Assembly (NCBI RefSeq): GCF_932526225.1
Contig: NC_064039.1
Span: forward strand, 8,946,139-9,010,138
From: Nematostella vectensis
Taxonomy: Eukaryota; Cnidaria; Anthozoa; Actiniaria; Edwardsiidae
Reading direction: 5' to 3'
DNA: 64,000 nt
The position numbers and the translations under genes are program-made. Positions 52,230-64,000 of this stretch are shown here, piece after piece (the first letter of the stretch is position 1; the number at the start of each line of letters is the position of its first letter). The notes under the pieces are model-generated. The model was given only the letters and a program-made list of their open reading frames with translations. It was not told the origin of the DNA and searched no databases.

Positions 52230-55200
52230 CACCATGCTCTAAATCCTCACACCATCACCCGCCAAGCCCTGGATATCAATAACACTGCTCAACTATGTAT
52301 AACAACACCACCCCACTTAACCCTGGATATCAGCACCACCATCCCATCCTCTATGTCTAACCCAAAACCTGTTTATCGATATCACCCCTCCCAACCCTGG
52401 ATATCAACACCATCAACCAACTGACCCTGTATATCCAAATCATCACCCCACTAACCACCATCCACCCAACCTTACTAACCTTGTAAATCTAAACCATCCC
52501 CCAACCCTTGATACCAATACTTTTGACAACTCTGGATATCTACACTATCAACAAACTAAACCTGGATATCTACACCATCACCCAACCCTGAATATCAACA
52601 ACATCACCCAGCCCTTGTTATCTACACCATTATCCAACCCTGGAAATCAACACCATCGCCCAACCCTTGATACCAACACCATCACGCAACCCTGGATATC
52701 TGCACCATCACTCAACCCTGGATATCTACACCATCACCCAGCCCTAGATACCAACACAATCACCCAACCCTAGATATCTACACCATCACTCAACCCTGGA
52801 TATCAACACCATCACCCAGCCCTAGATATCAACACAATCACCCAACCCTAGATATCTACACCATCACCCAACCCTAGATATCAACACCATCACCCAACCC
52901 TGGATATCTACACCATCACCCAACCCTGGATATCTACACCATCACCCAACCCTAGATATCAACACCATCACCCAGCCCTAGATATCAACACCATCACCCA
53001 ACCCTGGATATCAACACCATCACCCAACCCTGGATATCAACACCATCACCCAACCCTAGATATCAACACCATCACCCAACCCTCCCTGGATACCTACACC
53101 ATCACCCAACACTGGATATCAACACCATCACCCAACCCTGGATATCTACACCATCACCCAACCCTCCCTGGATATCTACACCATCACCCAACCCTAGATA
53201 TCAACACCATCACCCAACCCTGGATATCAACACCATCACCCAACCCTGGATATCTACACCATCACCCAACCCTGGATATCAACACCATCGCCCAACCCTG
53301 GATATCTACACTATCACCCAACCCTAGATATCAACACAATCACCCAACCCTGGATATCTACACCATCACTCAACCCTGGATATCAACGCCATCACCCAGC
53401 CCTAGATATCAACACAATTACCCAACCCTGGATATCTACACCATCACTCAACCCTGGATATCAACGCCATCAGCCAACGCTGGATATCTACACCATCACC
53501 CAATCCTAGATATCTACACCATCACCCAATCCTAGATATCTACACCATCACCCAACACTGGATATCTAGACCATCACCCAACCCTGGATATCTTATACCA
53601 TCACCCAACCCTCCCTGAATATCTACACCATCACCAAACCCTGGATATCTACACCATCACTCAACCCTGGATATCAACGCCATCAGCCAACGCTGGATAT
53701 CTACACCATCACTCAACCCTGGATATCAACGCCATCAGCCAACGCTGGATATCTACACCATCACCCAACCCTAGATATCAACACCATCACCCAACCCTCC
53801 CTGGATATCAACACCATCACCCAACCCTGGATAGCCTACACCATCACCCAACCCTGGATATCTACACCATCACCCAACCCTGGATATAAACACCATCACC
53901 CAACCCTAGATATCAACACCATCACCCAACCCTGGATATCAACACCATCGCCCAACCCTGGATATCAACACCATCACCCAACCCTGGATATCAACACCAT
54001 CACCCAACCCTGGATATCTACACCATCACCCAACCCTGGATATCAACACCATCACCCAACCCTGGATATCAACACCATCACCCAACCCTGGATATCTAGA
54101 CCATCACCCAACCCTGGATATCAACACCATCGCCCAACCCTGGATATCTACACCATCCCCCAACTCTGGATATCAACACCATCACCCAACCCTGGATATC
54201 AACACCATCGCCCAACCGTGGATATCTACACCATCAAACAATCCTGGATATCTACACTATCACCAAACCCTTGATACCAACACCATCACCCAACCCTTGA
54301 TACCAGCACCATCACCCAACCCTGGATATCTACACCATCACCCAACCCTGGATATCTAGACCATCACCCAACCCTGGATATCTACACCATCACCCAACCC
54401 TGGATATTCTACACCAACACCCAACCCTCCCTGGATATCTACACCATCACCCAACCCTGGATATCTACACCACCACTCAACCCTGAATATCAGCGCCATC
54501 AGCCAACACTGGATATCTACACCATCACCCAACCCTAGATATCAACACCGTCACCCAACCCTAGATATCAACACCATCACCCAACCCTGGATATCAACAC
54601 CATCACCCAACCCTGGATATCTACACCATCACCCAACCCTGGATATTAACACCATCATCCAACCCTGGATATCTACACCATCACCCAACCCTAGATATCA
54701 ACACCATCACCCAACCCTGGATATCTACACCATCACCCAACCCTGGATATCAACCCTGAATATCAGCGCCATCACCCAACCCTGGATATCTACACCACCA
54801 CCCAACCCTAGATATCAACACCATCACCCAACCCTGGATATCAACACCATCACCCAACCCTAGATATCAACACCATCGCCCAACCTTGGATATCTACACC
54901 ATCGCCCAAACCTAGATATCAACACCATCACCCAACCCTGGACATCAACACCATCACCCAACCCTAGATATCTACACCATAACCCAACCCTGGATATCAA
55001 CACCATCACCCAACCCTAGGTATCAACACCATCACCCAGCCCTAGATATCAACACCATCATCCAACCCTAGATATCAACACCATCGCCCAACCCTTGATA
55101 TTTACACCATCGCCCAACGAAAGATATCAACACCATCACCCAACCCTGGATATCAACACCATCACCCAACCCTAGATATCTACACCATCACCCAACCCTA

Positions 55201-58200
55201 GATATCAACACCATCACCCAACCCTAGATATCTACACCATCACCCAATCCTGGATATCTACACCATCACTCAACCCTGGATATCAACGCCATCACCCAGC
55301 CCTAGATATCAACACAATCACCCAACCCTGGATATCTACACCATCACTCAACCCTGGATATCAACGCCATCAGCCAACGCTGGATATCTACACCATCACC
55401 CAATCCTAGATATCTACACCATCACCCAATCCTAGATATCTACACCATCACCCAACACTGGATATCTAGACCATCACCCAACCCTGGATATCTTATACCA
55501 TCACCCAACCCTCCCTGGATATCTACACCATCACCAAACCCTGGATATCTACACCATCACTCAACCCTGGATATCAACGCCATCAGCCAACGCTGGATAT
55601 CTACACCATCACTCAACCCTGGATATCAACGCCATCAGCCAACGCTGGATATCTACACCATCACCCAACCTTAGATATCAACACCATCACCCAACCCTCC
55701 CTGGATATCTACACCATCACCCAACCCTGGATAGCCTACACCATCACCCAACCCTGGATATCTACACCATCACCCAACCCTGGATATAAACACCATCACC
55801 CAACCCTAGATATCAACACCATCACCCAACCCTGGATATCAACACCATCGCCCAACCCTGGATATCAACACCATCACCCAACCCTGGATATCAACACCAT
55901 CACCCAACCCTGGATATCTACACCATCACCCAACCCTGGATATCAACACCATCACCCAACCCTGGATATCAACACCATCACCCAACCCTGGATATCTAGA
56001 CCATCACCCAACCCTGGATATCAACACCATCGCCCAACCCTGGATATCTACACCATCCCCCAACTCTGGATATCAACACCATCACCCAACCCTGGATATC
56101 AACACCATCGCCCAACCGTGGATATCTACACCATCAAACAATCCTGGATATCTACACTATCACCAAACCCTTGATACCAACACCATCACCCAACCCTTGA
56201 TACCAGCACCATCAGCCAACGCTGGATATCTACACCATCACTCAACCCTGGATATCAACGCCATCAGCCAACGCTGGATATCTACACCATCACCCAACCC
56301 TAGATATCAACACCATCACCCAACCCTCCCTGGATATCTACACCATCACCCAACCCTGGATAGCCTACACCATCACCCAACCCTGGATATCTACACCATC
56401 ACCCAACCCTGGATATAAACACCATCACCCAACCCTAGATATCAACACCATCACCCAACCCTGGATATCAACACCATCGCCCAACCCTGGATATCAACAC
56501 CATCACCCAACCCTGGATATCAACACCATCACCCAACCCTGGATATCTACACCATCACCCAACCCTGGATATCAACACCATCACCCAACCCTGGATATCA
56601 ACACCATCACCCAACCCTGGATATCTAGACCATCACCCAACCCTGGATATCAACACCATCGCCCAACCCTGGATATCTACACCATCCCCCAACTCTGGAT
56701 ATCAACACCATCACCCAACCCTGGATATCAACACCATCGCCCAACCGTGGATATCTACACCATCAAACAATCCTGGATATCTACACTATCACCAAACCCT
56801 TGATACCAACACCATCACCCAACCCTTGATACCAGCACCATCACCCAACCCTGGATATCTACACCATCACCCAACCCTGGATATCTAGACCATCACCCAA
56901 CCCTGGATATCTACACCATCACCCAACCCTGGATATTCTACACCAACACCCAACCCTCCCTGGATATCTACACCATCACCCAACCCTGGATATCTACACC
57001 ACCACTCAACCCTGAATATCAGCGCCATCAGCCAACACTGGATATCTACACCATCACCCAACCCTAGATATCAACACCGTCACCCAACCCTAGATATCAA
57101 CACCATCACCCAACCCTGGATATCAACACCATCACCCAACCCTGGATATCTACCACATCACCCAACCCTGGATATTAACACCATCACCCAACCCTGGATA
57201 TCTACACCATCACCCAACCCTAGATATCAACACCATCACCCAACCCTGGATATCTACACCATCACCCAACCCTGGATATCAACCCTGAATATCAGCGCCA
57301 TCACCCAACCCTGGATATCTACACCACCACCCAACCCTAGATATCAACACCATCACCCAACCCTGGATATCAACACCATCACCCAACCCTAGATATCAAC
57401 ACCATCGCCCAACCCTGGATATCTACACCATCGCCCAAACCTAGATATCAACACCATCACCCAACCCTGGACATCAACACCATCACCCAACCCTAGATAT
57501 CTACACCATAACCCAACCCTGGATATCAACACCATCACCCAACCCTAGGTATCAACACCATCACCCAGCCCTAGATATCAACACCATCACCCAACCCTAG
57601 ATATCAACACCATCGCCCAACCCTTGATATTTACACCATCGCCCAACGAAAGATATCAACACCATCACCCAACCCTGGATATCAACACCATCACCCAACC
57701 CTAGATATCTACACCATCACCCAACCCTAGATATCAACACCATCACCCAACCCTAGATATCTACACCATCACCCAATCCTGGATATCTACACCATCACCC
57801 AACCCTGGATATCTACACCATCACCCAACCCTAGATATCAACACCATCACCCAACCCTAGACATCAACACCATCGCCCAACCATAGATATCAACACCATC
57901 ACCCAACCCTGGATATCTACACTATCACCCAACCCTTGATACCAGCATCATCACCCAACCCTGGATATCTAGACCATCACCCAACCCTGGATATCCTACA
58001 CCATCACCCAACCCTCCCTGGATATCTACACCATCACGCAATCCTGAATATCAACACCATCACCCAACCCTAGATATCTACACCATCACCCAACCCTAGA
58101 TATCAACACCATCACCCAATCCTGAATATCAACACCATCACCCAACCCTAGATATCTACACCATCACCCATCCCTAGATATCTACACCATCACCCAATCC

Positions 58201-59345
58201 TGGATATCTACACCACCACTCAACCCTGAATATCAGCGCCTTCAGCCAACACTGGATATCTACACCATCACCCAACCCTAGATATCAACACCATCACCAA
58301 ACCCTAGATATCAACACCATCACCCAACCCTAGATATCAACAGCATCACCCAACCCTAAATATCTACACCATCACCCAACCCTGGATATCAACACCATCA
58401 CCCAACCCTGGATATCGACACCATCACCCAGCCCTGGATATCAACACCATCACCCAACCCTGGATATCAACACAATCACCCAACCCTGGATATCGACACC
58501 ATCACCCAGCCCTGGATATCAACACCATCACCCAACCCTGGATATCAACACCATCACCCAACCCTAGATATCAACACCATCACCCAGCCCTGGATATCAA
58601 CACCATCACCCAACCCTTGATACCAGCATCATCACCCAACCCTGGATATCTAGACCATCACCCAACCTTGGATATCAACACCATCACCCAACCCTGGATA
58701 TCTACACTATCACCCAACCCTCCCTGGATATCTACACCATCACCCAACCCTGGATATCAACACCATCACCCAACCCTCCCTGGATATCTACACCATCACC
58801 CAACCCTGGATATCTACACCGTCACCCAATTCTGGATATCTACACCATCATCCAACCCTGGATATCTACACTATCACCCAACCCTGGATATCAACACCAT
58901 CACCCAACCCTGGATACCTACACCATCACCCAACCCTGGATATCCTACACCATCACCCAACCCTTCCTGGATATCAACACCATCACTCAACCCTGGATAT
59001 CCTATACCATCACCCAACCCTGGATACCTACACCATCACCCAAACCTGGATATCCTACACCATCACCCAGCCCTAGATATCCTACACCATCACCCAACCC
59101 TGGATACCTACACCATCACCCAACCCTGGATACCTACACCATCACCCAACCCTGGATATCCTACACTATCACCCACCCCTGGATATCCTACACCATCAGC
59201 CAACCCTTCCTGGATATCAACACCATCACCCAACTCTGGATATCAACACCATCACCCAACCCTGGGTATCAACACTATCACCCAATCCTGGATATCTACA
59301 CCACCATCCAACCATTTATATCAACACCATCACCTGCCCAACCCA
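52230..59345 (+). repeat. 7.1-kb array of a 26-bp minisatellite with higher-order repeats
   Basis: About 270 copies of a 26-bp unit, ggatatc-(a/t)acaccatcaccc-aaccct, with variants (ctagatatc, cgcccaac, ccctccctgg). Larger blocks are duplicated: the marker 'ggatagcctacacc' occurs at about 53829, 55729 and 56358, and 'gcccaacgaaagatatc' at 55112 and 57641, giving offsets of 1900 and 629 bp (sum 2529). The first 300 bp are degenerate. Open frames inside arise because 26 x 3 = 78 and are not genes. This array lies between the clarin gene and RhoBTB. Confidence 0.97.
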
Positions 59346-61636
59346 GATAGGAACCTGCAGGGCCCAATGAGATTTTCCTTCCAGTTCCAAATGTGATTGA
59401 ATCATTTTATAAGCTTTCCAAGGATCTGATTTGAGTTTCTGATCTGTTTTACTGATTTTCAAGTGGAATAAATTTAAAAAAATAATTAATATCACCATGA
59501 GTCATTAGACAATTTGAACATTTGAAACCACAGACGAGGCAAAAAATATAAATGAGATAAATATGTAGTCCAAAAGCATAAACAATCTTTTATTCTTACA
59601 ATTCCCTTCTAACAACTAAACTAACAGCACTTCAAATGAATGTAAAATAATTTCTAAATATAATATTTTGAACAATTACACAAAATAATTAGTAAGATTT
59701 GTCATTTTGTACATATATATTTTTAAAATATTTTTCTTAATGTGATTAATCTAACAGACTTCTCATTCATAATTCCTCTAAATCTTAATTTTTTGTTTAT
59801 TATGTTGGTTATATCTTTTTGAAAAAAAAAAACAATCATACATTATCACTCTTTAGTATTCTATCAATCTGATACACTGTAGATTAAGATAAAAACTTCA
59901 GATCCAGATCAAAATTTCAGATCCTTGTTCTTAGCACGCTCTTCAATCCCAGTTCAATTTGTTTCTGTATGGGAAAGTTCATTTATTATCCCGAGGGGGA
60001 GGGGGCGTGAGGATTTTGATAAAAGGGATAAAATTAGTTGCCCCCCCTTCAGGAGGAACAAAATATTCCATGTCCCCCTCCCCCCTTATGCAGCTTCTGA
60101 CTCTCCTCTAGTGGCAAATCGTTAAGGAAATTGTAGCCCACAGAAAACTTATGACTCAGTCTCTTTAGTGTGTTTCATCTTAATCTTAGAGGCCACTTTT
60201 AAAGTAATCACACCTTTAAAAAGTGTTGTGCACTTTCTCATCATAAAGTGAGGTAAGATTGGTTGGCTCTCCTCTAGTGGCAAATCGTTAAGGAAATTGT
60301 AGCCCACAGAAAACTTATGACTCAGTCTCTTTAGTGTGTTTCATTTTAATCTTAGAGGCCACTTTTAAAGTAATCACACCTTTAAAAAGTGTTGTGCACT
60401 TTCTAATCATAAAGTGAGGTAAGATTAGTAGATTGGAATATAAAATTGTATGATTGAGGATCAACAGTTAATGGTGTACTGAGCACTAATTCACTGTTTG
60501 TTACCTTTCCAGCTATCATGGCATACCTATAAAACCCTGAAAATCTGAAGGCTTGAGTATTTTTGGGGGGAGGGATGGCTCACAGGCATTTGCCAAATAG
60601 AAAGCTCTTGCGAACAAATCCACTGCGGTGTAAGATAAATTCTGCTGTGCAAGGGAATTATTGTTTTAAAAATTTTAATAGAAAATAGGCAAAATGATGA
60701 TTTTTTATAGAATAATTTTTTGGAAGTGACAAAAATGGCTAAAAAGTGGGAGAGATTTGGTGCCCAACGCAGGAGAGCGGGAGAAGGGGTCCAAAATCTT
60801 GAGACTCCTGCCTAATGCGGGAGAGTTCTATTGGTGGTCCCCTCACCCTTTTATTTTCTTAAAAATAGGAAGAAATTAAAAAGAAAAAAAAAAACAAGAA
60901 GAGCAATGAGTCCCCTTACAGGTCATGTAACAGCTCTCAGAAGATTTCTCCTCATTGGATTGATGCAATCCAGACAAAACAATGGGATACAAAACAGTAG
61001 ATGGGTATACAATAGAACAATGAGGTAATCCAGCCAATCCTGTTAGGCCTTATGAGTGGGCTTCTACAACTCCCCCCCCCCCCCCCCCCCCCTTACTTGA
61101 AGTTCTTGCTTATTCCCCCACTGCCACCCTATTTCGGAAATCCTGGATCAGCATCTAGTTATAGCTCACCCATAGGATGAGAGGGGCAAGCTCCCTGTTG
61201 GGATTAAAAAGTCAAAGCATTGAGCTCAAAATTCAAAAAGGCCATATAAGCCACAATCTATGTTTTGTCCATTGTAGCAACAGTATCTAAGGAATAGAAC
61301 AATGAATGCAGGATCAAATAGTACCAACAAGATTTCAATAAACCCTTTGTTCCCGTTTGTCTTTTCTTATGTCGTGTAGTGTTTACCACTCATCAGTCAC
61401 ACACTAGCATGCCTACAGGCCTGTCCTGTCAGGCCTACCTGACATTTAAGCTGTATTTTCTGAAAATATCTATAACCACAAAAGACAGGGTTGGGATTAA
61501 AATTTTAGATAAAAAACGACCGCTGGATCGACATCCCAGTCACCCATTACACCCCCCACCCCACTTTAGGTCCAGCTACCCATGTTCCCACAATACTCAA
61601 CTGACAGGAATATATCTAGTGTACTGTTTGTAATAT
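59346..61636. other. Intergenic region 3' of RhoBTB
   Basis: AT-rich, no gene supported. It contains a two-copy tandem repeat at 60101-60425, C runs near 60040-60090 and 61070-61092, and a fragment near 60785-60825 shared with the LRRK2 intron 3 element. The RhoBTB 3' UTR should lie at its right end. Confidence 0.6.
60101..60425 (+). repeat. 166-bp direct duplication
   Basis: Two nearly identical copies (60101-60266 and 60267-60425) starting 'ctctcctctagtggcaaat' and ending near 'aaagtgaggtaagatt'. They differ at very few positions, so the duplication is recent, or it is an assembly artefact. Confidence 0.9.
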
Positions 61637-64000
61637 TTACAAGCAATGACATCTCTTCCTTTTGGCTTTCAAATCCACTGAGTAAGCAGTCTTACTCGCT
61701 CTACTTTCCTGCTCTCTCTTCTCCTTTTCATACCAGTCATTCTCCAGGATGTACCAGACAGGCGGCCAGCGATGTTGCTCAAGGTGCTTCTGAGTGTCGG
61801 GGTTCAGCGCCTTGAGCTCTTTGGGGTGCTTGCGGCAAAGTGCATTGTAGTTGCAGGATATGTATGTCCGGCACCACTGCTGGAGTTGGGAGGCATTGTG
61901 GAGCTCTGCTTCTATCATGGAAACTGTTGAATGGATGTTTATGAAGAAAACAGATAGTGATAGAGAACATCACTATATCAAAATAAGAATAAATTTCTTA
62001 TTTATGAATATACAGGGTACAAAAAAGCAACCGGCTTCCCGTGATAGCCGGCTGTCTTTGGCAACTCTTTTTTTCTGTATCCCCTTCTCATGTTTTTAGT
62101 ATGCAGGCTTTTTTACTCCCACCAAAATCCACAAAGCTGGCAAAATCTAGCAGATTTAAAAAAATTATTTTGAACCCTGATATAGCAAATTTCTAATTTT
62201 TCTAAGTAATAAAGATTTGATAAAAAAAAACATGTAGCCAAGATTGTAGAATATTGAAAAACATTCACCAAACACTAGTTATGACTTTGCCAAACTTTTT
62301 ATCGTTATTTAGAATTCTACAGGGTTTCAATAGTTATCTGTGGTGCCAGAGCTTCCTTTGGGAGAAATACCCTTTCAATCAACAATTGAAAACTGCTAAT
62401 GTTACAGACCTATGACGCTCTCTGACACTGCTAGCTCATCTGAATGCATTGATGCCTGTAGCTCCTTCACAACCAGCTGCTCACAAGAAGCCACAAGTCT
62501 CGGCAGGCAGAAAAAATTGGCCAAGGCAATTACACCCAGGGCATCATCAAGAAAAAGATTAGGACATCGTCCAGTGTACAGGAACTCCAACAAAGCCAGG
62601 AAGTGGTCATGATTGGTGTCTCTCAGACGAACCTGCATCATAATAAAAAAATATATACCATGATTAAAGAAGCAATGTCACCAGTTTACATGCACTAGAA
62701 TGTGTGAATTTATAAATATTATGGTTTTTTTTAATTAGATCATACTCAAAACTGATAAACCCACCAGAAAACATAACTTTGGGTCTAAAGCAAGTAAAAG
62801 AAGTTAAGAGTTTTTAAAATGTGTTTCATAGATTGCTTACAAAAAATATCTTTCTTTATATCTTCCTCCTCTTGTTAGGCTCCTATTTTTCTTTAACCTT
62901 TTTCAGTATTGCTTTCTCATCATGCTATACTCCCTGGGTAAAGAGGATAATGGCTGTGACAATCTGAGTACTTAAGTATACTCACCGACTGCCTGCCCCC
63001 CTCTAGAAAATGTCCCTCCATAAACATTGCCGCCAGCATCTCGGACTGAGAGACAAGCATGACCTTATGTGCATGGACCACCACAACACCAAGATCAAAC
63101 GCAACGTCAGACATACACTCCTTGCCTACAAACGCTCTGGCGCAGCTTGTAACCCTCATGTTGATATCAGCATAGACTTCAGTATTCATGTAGGCCATGT
63201 TATTGATGACATTCTCAACGTACGACGCTAGATTGGCAAGCTGTAGATAAAGTGCTGCATCTTGAAGTTCCTTTGTACAAGCACTGACCGATAAGTTCCC
63301 ACTATACAAAAAGTCTAATACAAGAAGAAAGGCTGAGTGTGAAATAAAGGTATCTAGCTTTACAAGCAGTTGATGTTTCTTGTTTCCAGGAGTTGGAACA
63401 CACTGCATGCCAGATAGATTAATGGAAGTGAAGCCTCTTGGTAGCCACGCCTTTTCTCCCATCACATCCCCTTCTTGGAAACTCGTCACACTTTTGTCTC
63501 CCATGACCAGAAACTTCTGTAGCTTTTCCTCCTCAATGAGTTCACCAAACAGTTCATGGCCAAGAAGCAAGTGAGCAAATGTAGGAGACATGGCGGCTAA
63601 GAGCATAGCATGTGCTGGAATCGATTGGTTCCCGATTAGAAAAACCACGTCAGAACACAAACTGGAGTGAAATATTGTTTTGAGGTTCTCCCGGAAAAGA
63701 GAGGATGGTACTATGATGTTTGGTAATGTGGGTTTTGGTGGTAGATTTGGTGGCTGTAATCTTGGTTGGGACACCCTCTTTAAGTGTGATGACCAGAAAC
63801 GTGTCTGACGACGGGAATTTAAAGCTGCGCGAATTGCATTCTCAAACACATCATGATATCCCCACATGTCAACAACACTGGCCTCATAGTACACTGCATC
63901 TATTTCCTTAGCAACCTGCCGTCCCATGTCAGGTGAGACAAGAAAGCACTCCCTCATTCTCTTGGACAAACTGGTGTTTTGGCAAACTACACTGACATTC
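61637..64000 (-). CDS. RHOBTB: RhoBTB GTPase-BTB protein, 3' part (runs off the right edge)
   Basis: Exons on the minus strand: 64000 (edge) to 62986, 62632-62410, 61923-61637, phase-consistent. The fragment covers the end of the Rho-like domain (GRQVAKEI-VYYEASVV, DVFENAIRAALNSRR; human GREVAKEL-YYETSVV, DVFDNAIRAALISRR), the proline-rich linker (LPPKPTLPNIIVP), a first BTB with an insert, a second BTB (ECMSDVAFDLGVVVVHAHKV), and the conserved end HRWPPVWYILENDWY (human HRWPPVWYLKEED). RhoBTB proteins are CUL3 ubiquitin-ligase adaptors. The frame stays open to the window edge, so the true start lies outside. The last four residues are CHCL. Confidence 0.9.
62010..62176. mobile_element. Dispersed element with GTTCAAAATA ends, copy 2 (RhoBTB intron)
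   Basis: Reverse-complement match to 31520-31682, sharing 'aaatctgcta', 'ttttggtgg', 'aaaaagcctgc' and 'cagccggctatc' when read on the minus strand. It lies between the last two RhoBTB exons. Confidence 0.75.

Noticed and set aside
52230-59345. CRISPR array or telomeric repeat
   Set aside because: There is no repeat-spacer alternation and the host is an animal. Units contain a single AACCCT but are 26 bp long and lack consecutive TTAGGG copies.
58617-59396. 259-residue plus-strand frame
   Set aside because: Translation of the 26-bp satellite; three units equal 26 codons, so stops are avoided by periodicity.

Overview
The window is animal nuclear DNA: intron-rich genes with GT-AG introns, many tandem arrays and foldback (MITE-like) elements, and no bacterial gene organisation. 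Gene content and texture (a full-length LRRK2-type kinase, tandem GT92 glycosyltransferases, poly-G runs, many small foldbacks) suggest a cnidarian, most likely a sea anemone such as Nematostella. The species call is inference. No homology search was run; all identifications come from recognising motifs and comparing with family members from memory.

Layout: 1-1254 has no convincing gene. 1255-20602 (+) is a LRRK2-type gene that I rebuilt as 19 exons whose lengths sum to 7800 nt, a continuous 2599-residue frame: ARM repeats, ankyrin, LRR, Roc GTPase, COR, kinase, WD40. 21513-22823 and 24584-26014 (-) are two intronless GT92 (DUF23) type II membrane glycosyltransferases. The first has lost the acidic DxD motif. 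26717-46239 (+) is MMS19, the HEAT-repeat adaptor of cytosolic Fe-S assembly, rebuilt as 37 exons (3042 nt, 1013 residues). 47325-50822 (+) is a three-exon clarin-family tetraspan protein of 230 residues. About 52230-59345 is a 7-kb array of a 26-bp minisatellite with higher-order structure. 61637-64000 (-) is the 3' part of a RhoBTB gene that runs off the right edge. These look like unrelated housekeeping or signalling genes; I see no operon-like cooperation between them.

The most unusual signal is in the introns. In at least six introns (LRRK2 introns 7, 8, 15; MMS19 introns 29, 32, 33) the tandem repeat unit is not purely intronic. Each unit contains the last 14-37 nt of the preceding exon plus its 5' splice site, so the authentic donor is followed by a ladder of near-identical donors. 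MMS19 intron 35 shows the mirror case, with a duplicated acceptor plus exon start, and the clarin stop-codon region is also tandemly repeated. Other arrays lie just downstream of donors or contain dozens of acceptor-like sites. Whether this is a local mutational process, a splicing-related phenomenon or partly assembly noise can be tested with long reads and RNA-seq.
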